From contig JASBTQ010000015.1 of assembly GCA_030148335.1 (NCBI GenBank), positions 1 to 64,000 on the forward strand: a stretch of DNA of 64,000 bases. Reading direction: 5' to 3'. The position numbers and the translations under genes were made by a program. The notes beneath the pieces were generated by a model. That model did no database searches. It saw nothing but the letters and a program-made list of their open reading frames with translations, and was not told the DNA's origin. Source of the DNA: Allomuricauda sp. Its GTDB lineage: Bacteria > Bacteroidota > Bacteroidia > Flavobacteriales > Flavobacteriaceae. This document shows, one piece after another, positions 1 through 8,032 of the stretch (its first letter is position 1; every line of letters begins with the position of its first letter).

Positions 1-138
1 GTCTCCATAAACTTTATGGTCTTGATAATGGGTAATAATGCTTGAAATTTCTTTAATGGGTCCACAAAAGTCCATATCAATGCTGATTCCCTGAAAAAAG
101 AATAAAATAGACATTGATATGGAAAAGAATATTTTCAT
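1..138 (-). CDS. Secreted hypothetical protein, N-terminal part (cut by window edge)
   Basis: An open frame begins with ATG at 138 and runs off the left edge, giving 46 codons. The first ~18 residues (MKIFFSISMSILFFFQG) look like a Sec signal peptide; the mature part starts ISIDMDFCGPIKEI and contains a cysteine and several histidines. No stop occurs in frame up to the edge. I do not recognise the family. Nothing resembling a strong ribosome-binding site precedes the start, which is normal in this phylum. It is on the same strand as the gene at 440-897 but separated by about 300 bases of AT-rich DNA, so it probably has its own promoter. Confidence 0.6.
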   Translation of the reverse strand, partial: MKIFFSISMSILFFFQGISIDMDFCGPIKEISSIITHYQDHKVYGD

Positions 139-439
139 AAATTTTGACAAAGATACAAATTAATCGATGCACAGGTTGTGCAAAAACTTGAAAGCAGGGA
201 TAAAAGGTTTCATGAAGCACTAAAAACTAGTTATTCTGCAGATCCATAAATCTTTTGAGGGCGAAATAGGCTTTCCATAGGATAGGTCATATATATATAT
301 TATATCGTAAGATATCAGACATAAAATTGAGTGCCAAGAAATATATTTATAATATGATTGCCAAAAATTTCAAATTGCAAATATAACAATGATTACGTGC
401 GACTGGGTTACAAAAGAACTTCAAAAATAGGGTAAGGTT
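139..439. other. AT-rich spacer, no gene seen
   Basis: About 300 bases of AT-rich sequence between two minus-strand secreted-protein genes. It contains a short run of alternating AT around 289-306. I see no ORF with protein-like composition, tRNA or clear terminator. Confidence 0.5.
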
Positions 440-897
440 TCAAATAGTCACTAAAATTAATAAACTGAAAAGGCTGAACAATAAGACAATAAGATTTCTA
501 ATAATATTAAAATTCTCCGTGCTTCCATCTCTCACTTTATCCATCAATGGACTACAAATCGTGTGCCTTACAAAAGTTATTACAGATTTGTTTATTTTCC
601 CTTTGTTCTTTTTTGATGTTATTTTAAACAGAACTAGGTTTAATTCAATTCCCGCCTCGCCTTCTGATGCCCCTTCAAGGGTTATTGTTCCACTTGTAAA
701 AGGAGGTAGACAGTCGTCCAAGTCCTTTTCGCTTGGGTAAACCGCCCTACGGATATCCTCTACAAGCAAACGTAATGGTTCGCTATTTTTCCTGAGTTCG
801 CGAAGTCTTTCTTCTTCTGTAAACCGTCCATATTGAGCTGAAATTGGTACTGAAAAAAAGCAAAAAATGAGAAATAAGAGTGGAACGTGGCTTTCAT
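440..897 (-). CDS. Small secreted hypothetical protein, frameshifted at its start
   Basis: The open frame ends at 440, and reading it upstream past the first usable TTG (769) gives uninterrupted protein-like sequence including a signal peptide core (LLFLIFCFFSVPISA followed by Q). No in-frame ATG exists, but an ATG at 897 lies exactly one base out of frame: ATG-AAA-GCC would become MKSHVPLL if one A were added to the AAA run at 892-894. The restored protein would be 152 aa. The mature part has a segment rich in threonine, glutamate and glycine and a hydrophobic C-terminus. Possibilities are a sequencing indel, phase variation or early decay. The function is unknown. Confidence 0.5.
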
Positions 898-1026
898 ATT
901 CGGTAATTTTTAAATATTCAAAAAATTAGGGAAGCCAATTTTAGGGTAAGAAATACACACACCTCATTTTGAGTGGCTTTTAAAATGGGGGAGTTTTCCA
1001 ATTTAGAAAATTTATTTGAGACCCCA

Positions 1027-1149
1027 TTACAGGAAATCCACATAAAAACTGTGGTTTTCCCCTGTGTATATTTGCAAATGAATGCCCCGCATTACTTCAA
1101 TCTCTTTGAAATTTTGATTATCATTGGTGAGAATAAAGTAATCACTCAT
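1027..1149 (-). CDS. Possible 40-aa small protein
   Basis: ATG at 1149 to TAA at 1027 encodes 40 residues beginning MSDYFILTNDNQ and ending YVDFL, with mixed polar and hydrophobic composition that looks protein-like. There is no signal peptide or recognisable motif. An imperfect inverted repeat at 1032-1060 lies inside its 3' end. It sits alone in the spacer upstream of the operon at 1336-7823 and could equally be a gene remnant or chance ORF. Confidence 0.25.
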   Translation of the reverse strand: MSDYFILTNDNQNFKEIEVMRGIHLQIYTGENHSFYVDFL

Positions 1150-1166
1150 TAGAATTACCTCTCGAA

Positions 1167-1188
1167 ATCGAACTAATATCGAACTAAT
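1167..1188. repeat. Tandem 11-bp repeat, two copies
   Basis: The unit ATCGAACTAAT occurs twice head to tail (1167-1177 and 1178-1188) in AT-rich spacer. It could be a protein-binding site or simple slippage; nothing else supports a role. Confidence 0.4.
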
Positions 1189-1335
1189 AAAAATATAATT
1201 AAATACAGTTAAATCAATATCAGTTATTTAATATAAAATAGACGATATACAGAACGTGTACCACACCATGGCGGAATAAGTCGGTTCCGTCCTTGTTTTG
1301 TGTATTCAGCAGTGTTTTAGCTGCAAAGGAGTCAG

Positions 1336-3075
1336 TTACTCGACAACGAAATGTTTCTTTAGAGAGACGGGTATTCCATTATAGGTGAATCCCTCCAAGG
1401 ATATTTCATATTTGCCCTTTATATCAGAGCTGTAAAAAACCACTTCCTGTTCCTTTTCGCTTAAACCATATCTGGGCAACCAAAGCAATTGATATCTGAA
1501 ATCCGGCAGTCTTCGATACACATTCTTCAACTCCCCTTCATAGGATTGATGGTAATAATTTTTATCCTCATTGGGTTTGAAAAGTTTATGGACCCCTACA
1601 TCTTTTGAATAATAACTTTGATAATAATCGGAGTTAAAAGTGACCACATCCACTATGCCCTGAAAGGTCTTGTTGCCATAAAAATGATGGTCCCTTGAAA
1701 TGGTTATGGATTTTACTTGGGCCGCAGACAAAGTCAGTAAACGTTCATGGTCCTGTAAGAGCAAGCCATCAACAAAAACCAGTGGCAACTCTCCGGACTC
1801 CATATAGGGGGCTATGGGCCTCACATGAAATTCCGGTTTACCTTTTCCATTTTCCTGTATCCAAACATGTTCTATTACCTCGACAAAGGTCTCCTTTATT
1901 GATGAAAATCGGGTATAGTCATCCAACACATAGGTCATGGTCCCGGTCCCATAAAACCTATCATTGGGTTTGCCTATCAGTATGGTATCAGGTCTACTGC
2001 TATAATAGGCGTTCTCAATTTGGTTATAAACACTACGCTCTTGGATGATGGCAGCCATTTCCTTGTTCAATTCGAAATTTTCGAACCGTAGTTGACCCAA
2101 ATCCAATCCTTCTTCTTCGTCCAAGGCAATGCGATACCCCCCATCCTTTCCTGATATGGTTTGAAGATAGATATTTTCAGAACTGTAATCTTCTGCAACA
2201 TTGATAAAAAACTGCCCTTCATCATTTGGTGTGGCCATTTTGAAGAGATAATCTTCCCCTGGGAAAGAAGCGCCAATTACCATATCCCCCTTTCCCATAT
2301 CGCCAATTACCCGTCCAGTGAGCAATTCGCCCCTCATCTCCGGTAGTATGGATTGTCCATTTTTTTCCTTTGGCGGGTATTCCGTTATATATGTGAGGGT
2401 AGATTTCCTGTTCGCTTTTTCAAGTTCGTCCACTTTTTTGACCGAAATGGAATAATTCCCAAAACCTTCGGTTAGATGGGAAACCATCTTTAATGAAATA
2501 GGTTCCCTAGACACATAGGCCGTTTTTCCCAGTTCCATTTGCAGCGGCCCATTTTCAATAGAGGTGTTGGTCACAGCTTCGGTCCCAACACCGACGATGG
2601 TATCTTTTTCATTTTCAGACCTGAAAATAGCCTGATCGCTTGTGTAAGGATTAAGAATGGTTATATCTTCACTATAAAAATAATTCCTCCCATTGTTCAA
2701 CATCCATTTTGTATAAGCCAATAACATATAGTTACCGGAAGGTATGCTGGAAGGTATAAAAAAATTACTGTCCCCAATGCCCTGCTCCAACTTTATCTTA
2801 TGGTTCAAGACCACATTCTTGTCTTGATCCACCAATTTCACATAAGCTATTTTACTGACATCGCTCAATTGGCCCGTATTTTCCCTCAAACAATACAGAG
2901 TGTAATACATATACTCCCCAACAAATGCCATGGTCGTATTGGGATGCAAATATATCTGCTCCTGATAGGGGACCAATATGGCATTGCTTCCATTGTTCAC
3001 CATAGTGTCCTGGGCGCTCATATGCAAAGCAATGAGATGGAAGGACATGGCAAGAAGTACAATTTTTCTTTTCAT
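1336..3075 (-). CDS. MG2-like surface protein with a TonB-plug-like segment
   Basis: A 579-aa secreted protein. The start is ATG at 3075 (MKRKIVLLAMSF), which gives a signal peptide ending at SAQ; the frame continues upstream but that extension would spoil the signal. The N-terminal third resembles a macroglobulin MG2 domain as seen in many Bacteroidota surface proteins (strands around YVKLVDQDKNVVL, IPSGNYMLLAYTKWM). The C-terminal third carries a stretch reminiscent of a TonB plug (LVFVDGLLL, then FQGIVDVVTF). It is the last gene of the operon, 10 bases after the DUF4249 gene. In this phylum such a trio commonly forms a surface uptake or anchoring system; the substrate is unknown. Confidence 0.65.
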   Translation of the reverse strand: MKRKIVLLAMSFHLIALHMSAQDTMVNNGSNAILVPYQEQIYLHPNTTMAFVGEYMYYTLYCLRENTGQLSDVSKIAYVKLVDQDKNVVLNHKIKLEQGIGDSNFFIPSSIPSGNYMLLAYTKWMLNNGRNYFYSEDITILNPYTSDQAIFRSENEKDTIVGVGTEAVTNTSIENGPLQMELGKTAYVSREPISLKMVSHLTEGFGNYSISVKKVDELEKANRKSTLTYITEYPPKEKNGQSILPEMRGELLTGRVIGDMGKGDMVIGASFPGEDYLFKMATPNDEGQFFINVAEDYSSENIYLQTISGKDGGYRIALDEEEGLDLGQLRFENFELNKEMAAIIQERSVYNQIENAYYSSRPDTILIGKPNDRFYGTGTMTYVLDDYTRFSSIKETFVEVIEHVWIQENGKGKPEFHVRPIAPYMESGELPLVFVDGLLLQDHERLLTLSAAQVKSITISRDHHFYGNKTFQGIVDVVTFNSDYYQSYYSKDVGVHKLFKPNEDKNYYHQSYEGELKNVYRRLPDFRYQLLWLPRYGLSEKEQEVVFYSSDIKGKYEISLEGFTYNGIPVSLKKHFVVE

Positions 3076-3085
3076 GATGACACTT

Positions 3086-4312
3086 TTAATCTTCGACCCA
3101 AAAATCCGGAACTTCGTTACTGCCCAAAACAGTACAATCACCACATATGGTGGGGACCATCAGATATGGTCCATATTCACTGAAATTGAGAGGGTTATTC
3201 GCGGTATCGTAATCTTCATAAAACTTAACAAGACCAAACTCTATGGAAGTGAGCAATGGAGATGCACCTCCCTCCACTATTGTCGGAGGTGAAACAAAGG
3301 AACAGTCACTTACAAAATCAGGCAGCCTTTCCCCTGGAAAAAAATCAACATAATCAAAGAACAGCCGCTGTTCCGAAACGGTACTTACTTGAAAAAAACC
3401 TATGGCATTTTCATCGTCTTCTGTTTCAGCATAGATATTTCCTTCCAAAGAGCCTGTCTGGAGTTGGGAAAAAAGACTTTCCGAGCCAGATAATTTTTCC
3501 AGTGTCTCATAGTATGCAAATGCCTCCCTGGTCTGCACATATTGCTTGACCAGAATACTGTAGCGATGGGACAGGATATAATTTTCCCTATTGATGAAGC
3601 GGACGGGAAATTTGCTGACACGATCTCCATCAAAGGCGGTGGTATTTTCTTGTATGATGGTGTTCGACTTTATGGTATTGAAACAGACCTGCTCCTCTTT
3701 TTCCCTCGCCCTTGTGCCAAATTCCGGATTGGGCAATCCAGAGATCACGTACACATCCGCAGGACCCCAAAAAGGCGCTATGATCTTATAAGTTTCCTCG
3801 TACTCATACCTATAGTACTTCGATGCTCCCGTAGGATCATAGCTATCTACATATATGAACATACCTTCTTCGGCCCCACCATCCTTAAAGCCTCTTTCCG
3901 CATACAAGTTGTCTATAGTGGCATTTGCCGGAACGGGTACTTGCTCCGAAATATAGGTTTTTCCACTTGGAGCTTCCACCCGTAATGAATAAGTCAATCC
4001 CGCTGTTGCCGCGAATGGAGCATTCGAGGCATATACACCCGTTTCCTCCTCGGTAAATCCATACACCCCTCCGTTGCTGTCCCTGACCGATACCCCGGCA
4101 CCACTGACCCCTGACATCAAAACGGTGTCCAATGGAAAGGTCTGGGAGACCAAAATTCTTTGTGTTTCGTTCCTGTCCGTTATAGTACCTTCGATGACCA
4201 CTGCACTTTTGAATTCGGCAGATTCAACCTCAAAAGGTTCCACACAGTTGATGGCCATCAGCAAACAACTACTGTAAAAAATATACTTTATCACCCCTAT
4301 CCGTCTTTGCAT
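3086..4312 (-). CDS. DUF4249 family outer-membrane lipoprotein
   Basis: A 408-aa protein with a lipoprotein signal (SSCLLMAINC, lipobox cysteine near residue 19). The frame could open at a TTG nine bases upstream, but ATG at 4312 is preferred. The body matches the DUF4249 pattern: an early VVIEGTITD strand, a region on inducing and interpreting a TLTYSLRVEAPSG-type Ig-like module, and a C-terminal half rich in aromatic residues. DUF4249 proteins are almost always encoded next to a TonB-dependent receptor with an STN domain, as here, and are presumed to be its surface lipoprotein partner, analogous to SusD. It starts 5 bases after the receptor's stop codon, implying co-transcription. Confidence 0.8.
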   Translation of the reverse strand: MQRRIGVIKYIFYSSCLLMAINCVEPFEVESAEFKSAVVIEGTITDRNETQRILVSQTFPLDTVLMSGVSGAGVSVRDSNGGVYGFTEEETGVYASNAPFAATAGLTYSLRVEAPSGKTYISEQVPVPANATIDNLYAERGFKDGGAEEGMFIYVDSYDPTGASKYYRYEYEETYKIIAPFWGPADVYVISGLPNPEFGTRAREKEEQVCFNTIKSNTIIQENTTAFDGDRVSKFPVRFINRENYILSHRYSILVKQYVQTREAFAYYETLEKLSGSESLFSQLQTGSLEGNIYAETEDDENAIGFFQVSTVSEQRLFFDYVDFFPGERLPDFVSDCSFVSPPTIVEGGASPLLTSIEFGLVKFYEDYDTANNPLNFSEYGPYLMVPTICGDCTVLGSNEVPDFWVED

Positions 4313-4317
4313 GTAGG

Positions 4318-7086
4318 TCAAAATTTAAAATTATAGGTAATCGTTGGCACCGGTATTGAAAAAATGGAGCTCTGGTACGCCTTCAGTTCGCCATTTTCCG
4401 TCACAAAGAATACGGAGTACGGGTTGTTTCTCCCCAACACATTGTAAACGGATATGTTCCAAAAACTATGGGCGAATTTTTTCAGTTTATGATTGCCTTC
4501 AATATTAAAGCCCAAATCCAATCTATAATAATCGGGGATCCTGAACTCATTGCGATCGCTATAGACCACATATTCTGAATTGTTATAATTGTACCTTGCC
4601 ACAGGATAGGTCACCGGCCTTCCCGTTTGATAGATGAAGTTGGCTGACAGACTGAACCTTTTTGTCAGTTTATAGTTCAGCACAGCGCTCAGGTCATGGG
4701 GCTTATCGTAATTGGTAGGAAAAAAGTCCCCATTGTTCACCCTTTCCTCCGCAAATTCGCTGTCCAGTTTCAAAAAGGAGCGAGCGTAGGTGTACCCCAA
4801 CCAGCCGTTCAACCTTCCTGAGTTTTTGCGTACCAAAAATTCCAGACCATATGCCTTGCCTTCCCCTTGCAATGTTTCCGTTTCTATGGTCTCATTCAAC
4901 AAAAGCTCGGAACCGACTTTAAAATCTAACAAGTTGTCCGACTCTTTGTAATACCCTTCCAAACTGATCTCGTACAAATTGCCGTCCAGATTTTTATAAA
5001 GCCCAAGGCCGACCTGACTTCCCTTTTGGGGCTTGATGTTGTTGTCCGACAGTTTCCAAGTGTCTATGGGACTAATGGTAGTGGTGTTGGACAATCTATG
5101 GATGTACTGATAGGTACTGTTGTAACTTGCTTTTATTGAAAAATTGTCACCCAACAAGTACCTTGCCGACAATCTTATCTCAGGGCCACCGTATGTTTCC
5201 ACAATCTCATTGTTGCCATAGGAAACCGTTTCCTCCAAAGTCTCCTCATTCTTGGGCATATTTTCCTCGTAGATCCGTGCCTCTGCCTCCCCCAATGTGG
5301 CAAACATGGAATACCTGATCCCCGCATCTATGAGGAGTTTATCACTCACCTTGAAATTATCGGACAGGTAGAGTGCCGCCTCCAATGCCCTTTCCTTTGG
5401 AATGGTCTTAGGGGTGATCGCGGAACCGTTCCCTTTGGGTTCCAGATAACCGGGTTGAACATTATAGAGTTTGGCCGAAAGTCCATAATCGAACTTATGG
5501 ACATCACTGTGTAGATAGGTAAACTTAAACTTGGCCTCGGTCTCATCCACAACAAAACCTAGCTCGAAATCAGTATCAGAGTTTCCTTCATAATCTATGT
5601 TGAACCTATAGTTGCTATTGGCCACGATCATGCTCCCACTATGTTTATCGTTGAACCGATGATCCCATTGCAATGAAAACAATCTATTGTTGTAGCCATA
5701 GATGGAATCCGAAGTGATGCTAAAAGCATCATTACTATAATATCCCATGCCCTTGATGGTGTTTTTATCGTCAATCTCATGGGTATATTTGACAATGGCA
5801 TCGTAAAAGGAAGCTTCACTGTTCTGCAAGGATTCCTCCTTTAACGACCTCAAGATCCAACCTGAATACGTTCCCCTTCCGCCCAACAAAAGTCCTGACT
5901 TTCCTTTCACAATGGGAATCTCAAGGGCAACATTGCTGGTCACAGGGCCAATGGCCGCCTCTCCTGCTATCTTTTCATTATTGGCATCCTTGGAGGTGAT
6001 ATCAAAAACCGATGACAAACGTCCACCATATTCCGCAGGCATACCTCCCTTCAACACTTTAAGGTCTTTGGTAGTGAACGGGTTCAATGCTTGGAATATG
6101 CCAAAAAAATGGGAAGGGTTATAAATTACGGCATTGTCCAAGAGCATCAGGTTCTGGTCCGTGCTGCCACCCCGTACATTGAACCCCGCGGCACCTTCGC
6201 CAGCAGTGGAAATTCCCGGAAGCGTTGTGGCCACTTTAAGGACATCTCTTTCACCAAGTACCAACGGAATGTTCTTGGTCTCCTCGACTACAAGTTCGTT
6301 GCTCCCGGACAAGGCTTCCTCCACGTTCTTAGCTGCATCGGCCTCTACAATGACCTCGTCCAAAAACTCCACACTTTCATTGAGTTCAAAGTTCAATTCA
6401 CCATCGTTGTAAACAATTATCCTCGTGCTGCTTGGCTCTATACCCAGGGAACTTGTTGTAAGAATACTGGTCCCCGCGGGCACCTGCAACTCGTAATACC
6501 CAGCATCATTGGTTGCGGTTCCCGTATTTTTTCCGTCCAAGATGATGGAGAGGTTTGCAATGGGTTGGTTCTGGCCTTTCAAGATGGCACGACCATTTAT
6601 CTCATAACTTGTCCTGCTATCGGACAAATTCTCTTTCCCTATCCTTACCGTCCGTGCTATCGTTTTTTTATCGGATGCTTCAATATTGGAAAATACAGGA
6701 TTGGTATAGACCCTAAAAGCCGGGGTGTCTGTAACCGAATCGGTTTGCTCCTTCCCGAAAAACCCTTCTGGCAGATCCCTGTAAATGATATTGTGGCGGG
6801 TCAGGATTATCCGTGTGTCATCAAGCTTGAAAAAATTCAGTTCGGTCTCGTTAAAGACAGTCTCCAATATTCCATCCAAAGGTTCCTCTTCGAATCTTCC
6901 CGAATAGGTAAGCCCTGAAAGCCATTTTTCATCATAATAAAACATGACATTTGTCTCCAACTCAATGGCCTTCAATATATTTTCCACGGTTTCGTCTTCA
7001 AACCCAAAGCTAAGCTTCACATCATATTCTTGTCCAAAAAGAGCTGTACCGTAACATAGGACAATTAATCGTAATAGTCTCTTCAT
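4318..7086 (-). CDS. TonB-dependent receptor with STN and carboxypeptidase-like domains
   Basis: A 922-aa outer-membrane receptor. ATG at 7086 (MKRLLRLIVLCYG) gives a good signal peptide ending near FGQ and overlaps the upstream gene's stop as ATGA. Domains in order: STN/secretin-TonB N-terminal domain (about residues 25-85, FEDETVENILKAIELET), a carboxypeptidase-regulatory-like beta domain (~170-250), a plug (~260-380, with NVRGGSTDQNLMLLDNAVIY) and a 22-strand beta-barrel ending in aromatic residues (YNFKF). STN domains usually signal to a FecI/FecR pair, but none lies nearby. With the DUF4249 and MG2-like genes it forms a surface uptake module; the ligand cannot be read from sequence. Confidence 0.9.
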   Translation of the reverse strand: MKRLLRLIVLCYGTALFGQEYDVKLSFGFEDETVENILKAIELETNVMFYYDEKWLSGLTYSGRFEEEPLDGILETVFNETELNFFKLDDTRIILTRHNIIYRDLPEGFFGKEQTDSVTDTPAFRVYTNPVFSNIEASDKKTIARTVRIGKENLSDSRTSYEINGRAILKGQNQPIANLSIILDGKNTGTATNDAGYYELQVPAGTSILTTSSLGIEPSSTRIIVYNDGELNFELNESVEFLDEVIVEADAAKNVEEALSGSNELVVEETKNIPLVLGERDVLKVATTLPGISTAGEGAAGFNVRGGSTDQNLMLLDNAVIYNPSHFFGIFQALNPFTTKDLKVLKGGMPAEYGGRLSSVFDITSKDANNEKIAGEAAIGPVTSNVALEIPIVKGKSGLLLGGRGTYSGWILRSLKEESLQNSEASFYDAIVKYTHEIDDKNTIKGMGYYSNDAFSITSDSIYGYNNRLFSLQWDHRFNDKHSGSMIVANSNYRFNIDYEGNSDTDFELGFVVDETEAKFKFTYLHSDVHKFDYGLSAKLYNVQPGYLEPKGNGSAITPKTIPKERALEAALYLSDNFKVSDKLLIDAGIRYSMFATLGEAEARIYEENMPKNEETLEETVSYGNNEIVETYGGPEIRLSARYLLGDNFSIKASYNSTYQYIHRLSNTTTISPIDTWKLSDNNIKPQKGSQVGLGLYKNLDGNLYEISLEGYYKESDNLLDFKVGSELLLNETIETETLQGEGKAYGLEFLVRKNSGRLNGWLGYTYARSFLKLDSEFAEERVNNGDFFPTNYDKPHDLSAVLNYKLTKRFSLSANFIYQTGRPVTYPVARYNYNNSEYVVYSDRNEFRIPDYYRLDLGFNIEGNHKLKKFAHSFWNISVYNVLGRNNPYSVFFVTENGELKAYQSSIFSIPVPTITYNFKF

Positions 7087-7823
7087 GGGTTTTGTCCTTG
7101 GTTTTTGAGAGTAAAAGAATCCGATAATTTTGAAAATAAATTGATCCAAAAGACATCTGTATTGGCTTTTTTCAATGCCTGGTTATAATTTTCATTGATA
7201 AATTCTCTTTTCGAAGGCCATATACGCACTATATCTTGCTTATTCTCAATATGATGGAACTCTCCGTTATTTTTCACCAAATAACTATCTTCTGGTATGA
7301 ACTCATAGTACACTGTACTACCTTTTATTCTTTTGAACCCTTTCTTTTTATTCTTTTTAAGGAGCGTGAGCGAATCACCCTCAAACAACACCTCATAAAA
7401 TCCCTTTACTTTTGATTTCTCGGTTGTATTGACAATCTGGACAAAATGACTATTGCCAATGGTGAACTGTTCCACTTTGGACTTGAAAAGTATAAGCGTA
7501 GGATATTGATAATTATATCCGATGTTCAGAAGAAGTTCATCGGTGTGCAAATCATATTTTAAGGGAATCTGGTCATAGAACTGCCCATCATATACTATGG
7601 AACCCTGTTGGAACTCGCTCGTTTTGAAAAACTTGTGTTTCTCATTGATGGTTCTAAAAAGCTCTATATATTTAGTGCCATTGAAAAGTCCGGTATTGTA
7701 TAATTTCACCTGATTATCGAACCAATTGTAATATTTTGGTTCCTTAGATACCGTTTGGGCGATAATTGTTTCAAAAGAAACAAGAATAAGCAATAGTGCA
7801 AAAACTATTGTATTGGTTTTCAT
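7083..7823 (-). CDS. Secreted hypothetical protein, first gene of TonB/DUF4249 operon
   Basis: A 246-aa protein with a Sec signal peptide (MKTNTIVFALLLILVSFETIIAQ, cut at A-Q). The mature part is rich in lysine, tyrosine and phenylalanine with alternating beta-strand pattern. I see no catalytic motif and do not recognise the family. Its stop overlaps the TonB receptor start by four bases (ATGA), so translation is probably coupled. Its position at the head of the receptor-DUF4249-MG2 operon suggests an envelope accessory role, which is inference only. Confidence 0.7.
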   Translation of the reverse strand: MKTNTIVFALLLILVSFETIIAQTVSKEPKYYNWFDNQVKLYNTGLFNGTKYIELFRTINEKHKFFKTSEFQQGSIVYDGQFYDQIPLKYDLHTDELLLNIGYNYQYPTLILFKSKVEQFTIGNSHFVQIVNTTEKSKVKGFYEVLFEGDSLTLLKKNKKKGFKRIKGSTVYYEFIPEDSYLVKNNGEFHHIENKQDIVRIWPSKREFINENYNQALKKANTDVFWINLFSKLSDSFTLKNQGQNP

Positions 7824-8032
7824 AGGGTTGGTATTCCCCTAAAAATAGTAAAAAAAGTTTTGGTGGCGTAAAATTGAAGGAATACTGAGCCAAAATTTTA
7901 ACAATCCAAAGATTTTGGCCCAGTTAATTCAAAAAAGAACAAGTTTATGCTTGAATAATGCTCAAAAATCGAATGTGAATTAGGACATATCTGCTTTAAA
8001 TAGCGCTACATATTCAAATTCCAAACTCAGAA

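Noticed and set aside
289..306. AT dinucleotide run as a replication origin element
   Set aside because: There are no DnaA boxes or origin genes nearby; it is simple AT-rich spacer.
1032..1060. Imperfect hairpin GGAAATCCACA/TGTGGTTTTCC taken as a terminator
   Set aside because: No T-run on either strand and no gene ending just before it.
6091..6918. 275-codon plus-strand frame opposite the TonB receptor
   Set aside because: Antisense shadow of the plug region.
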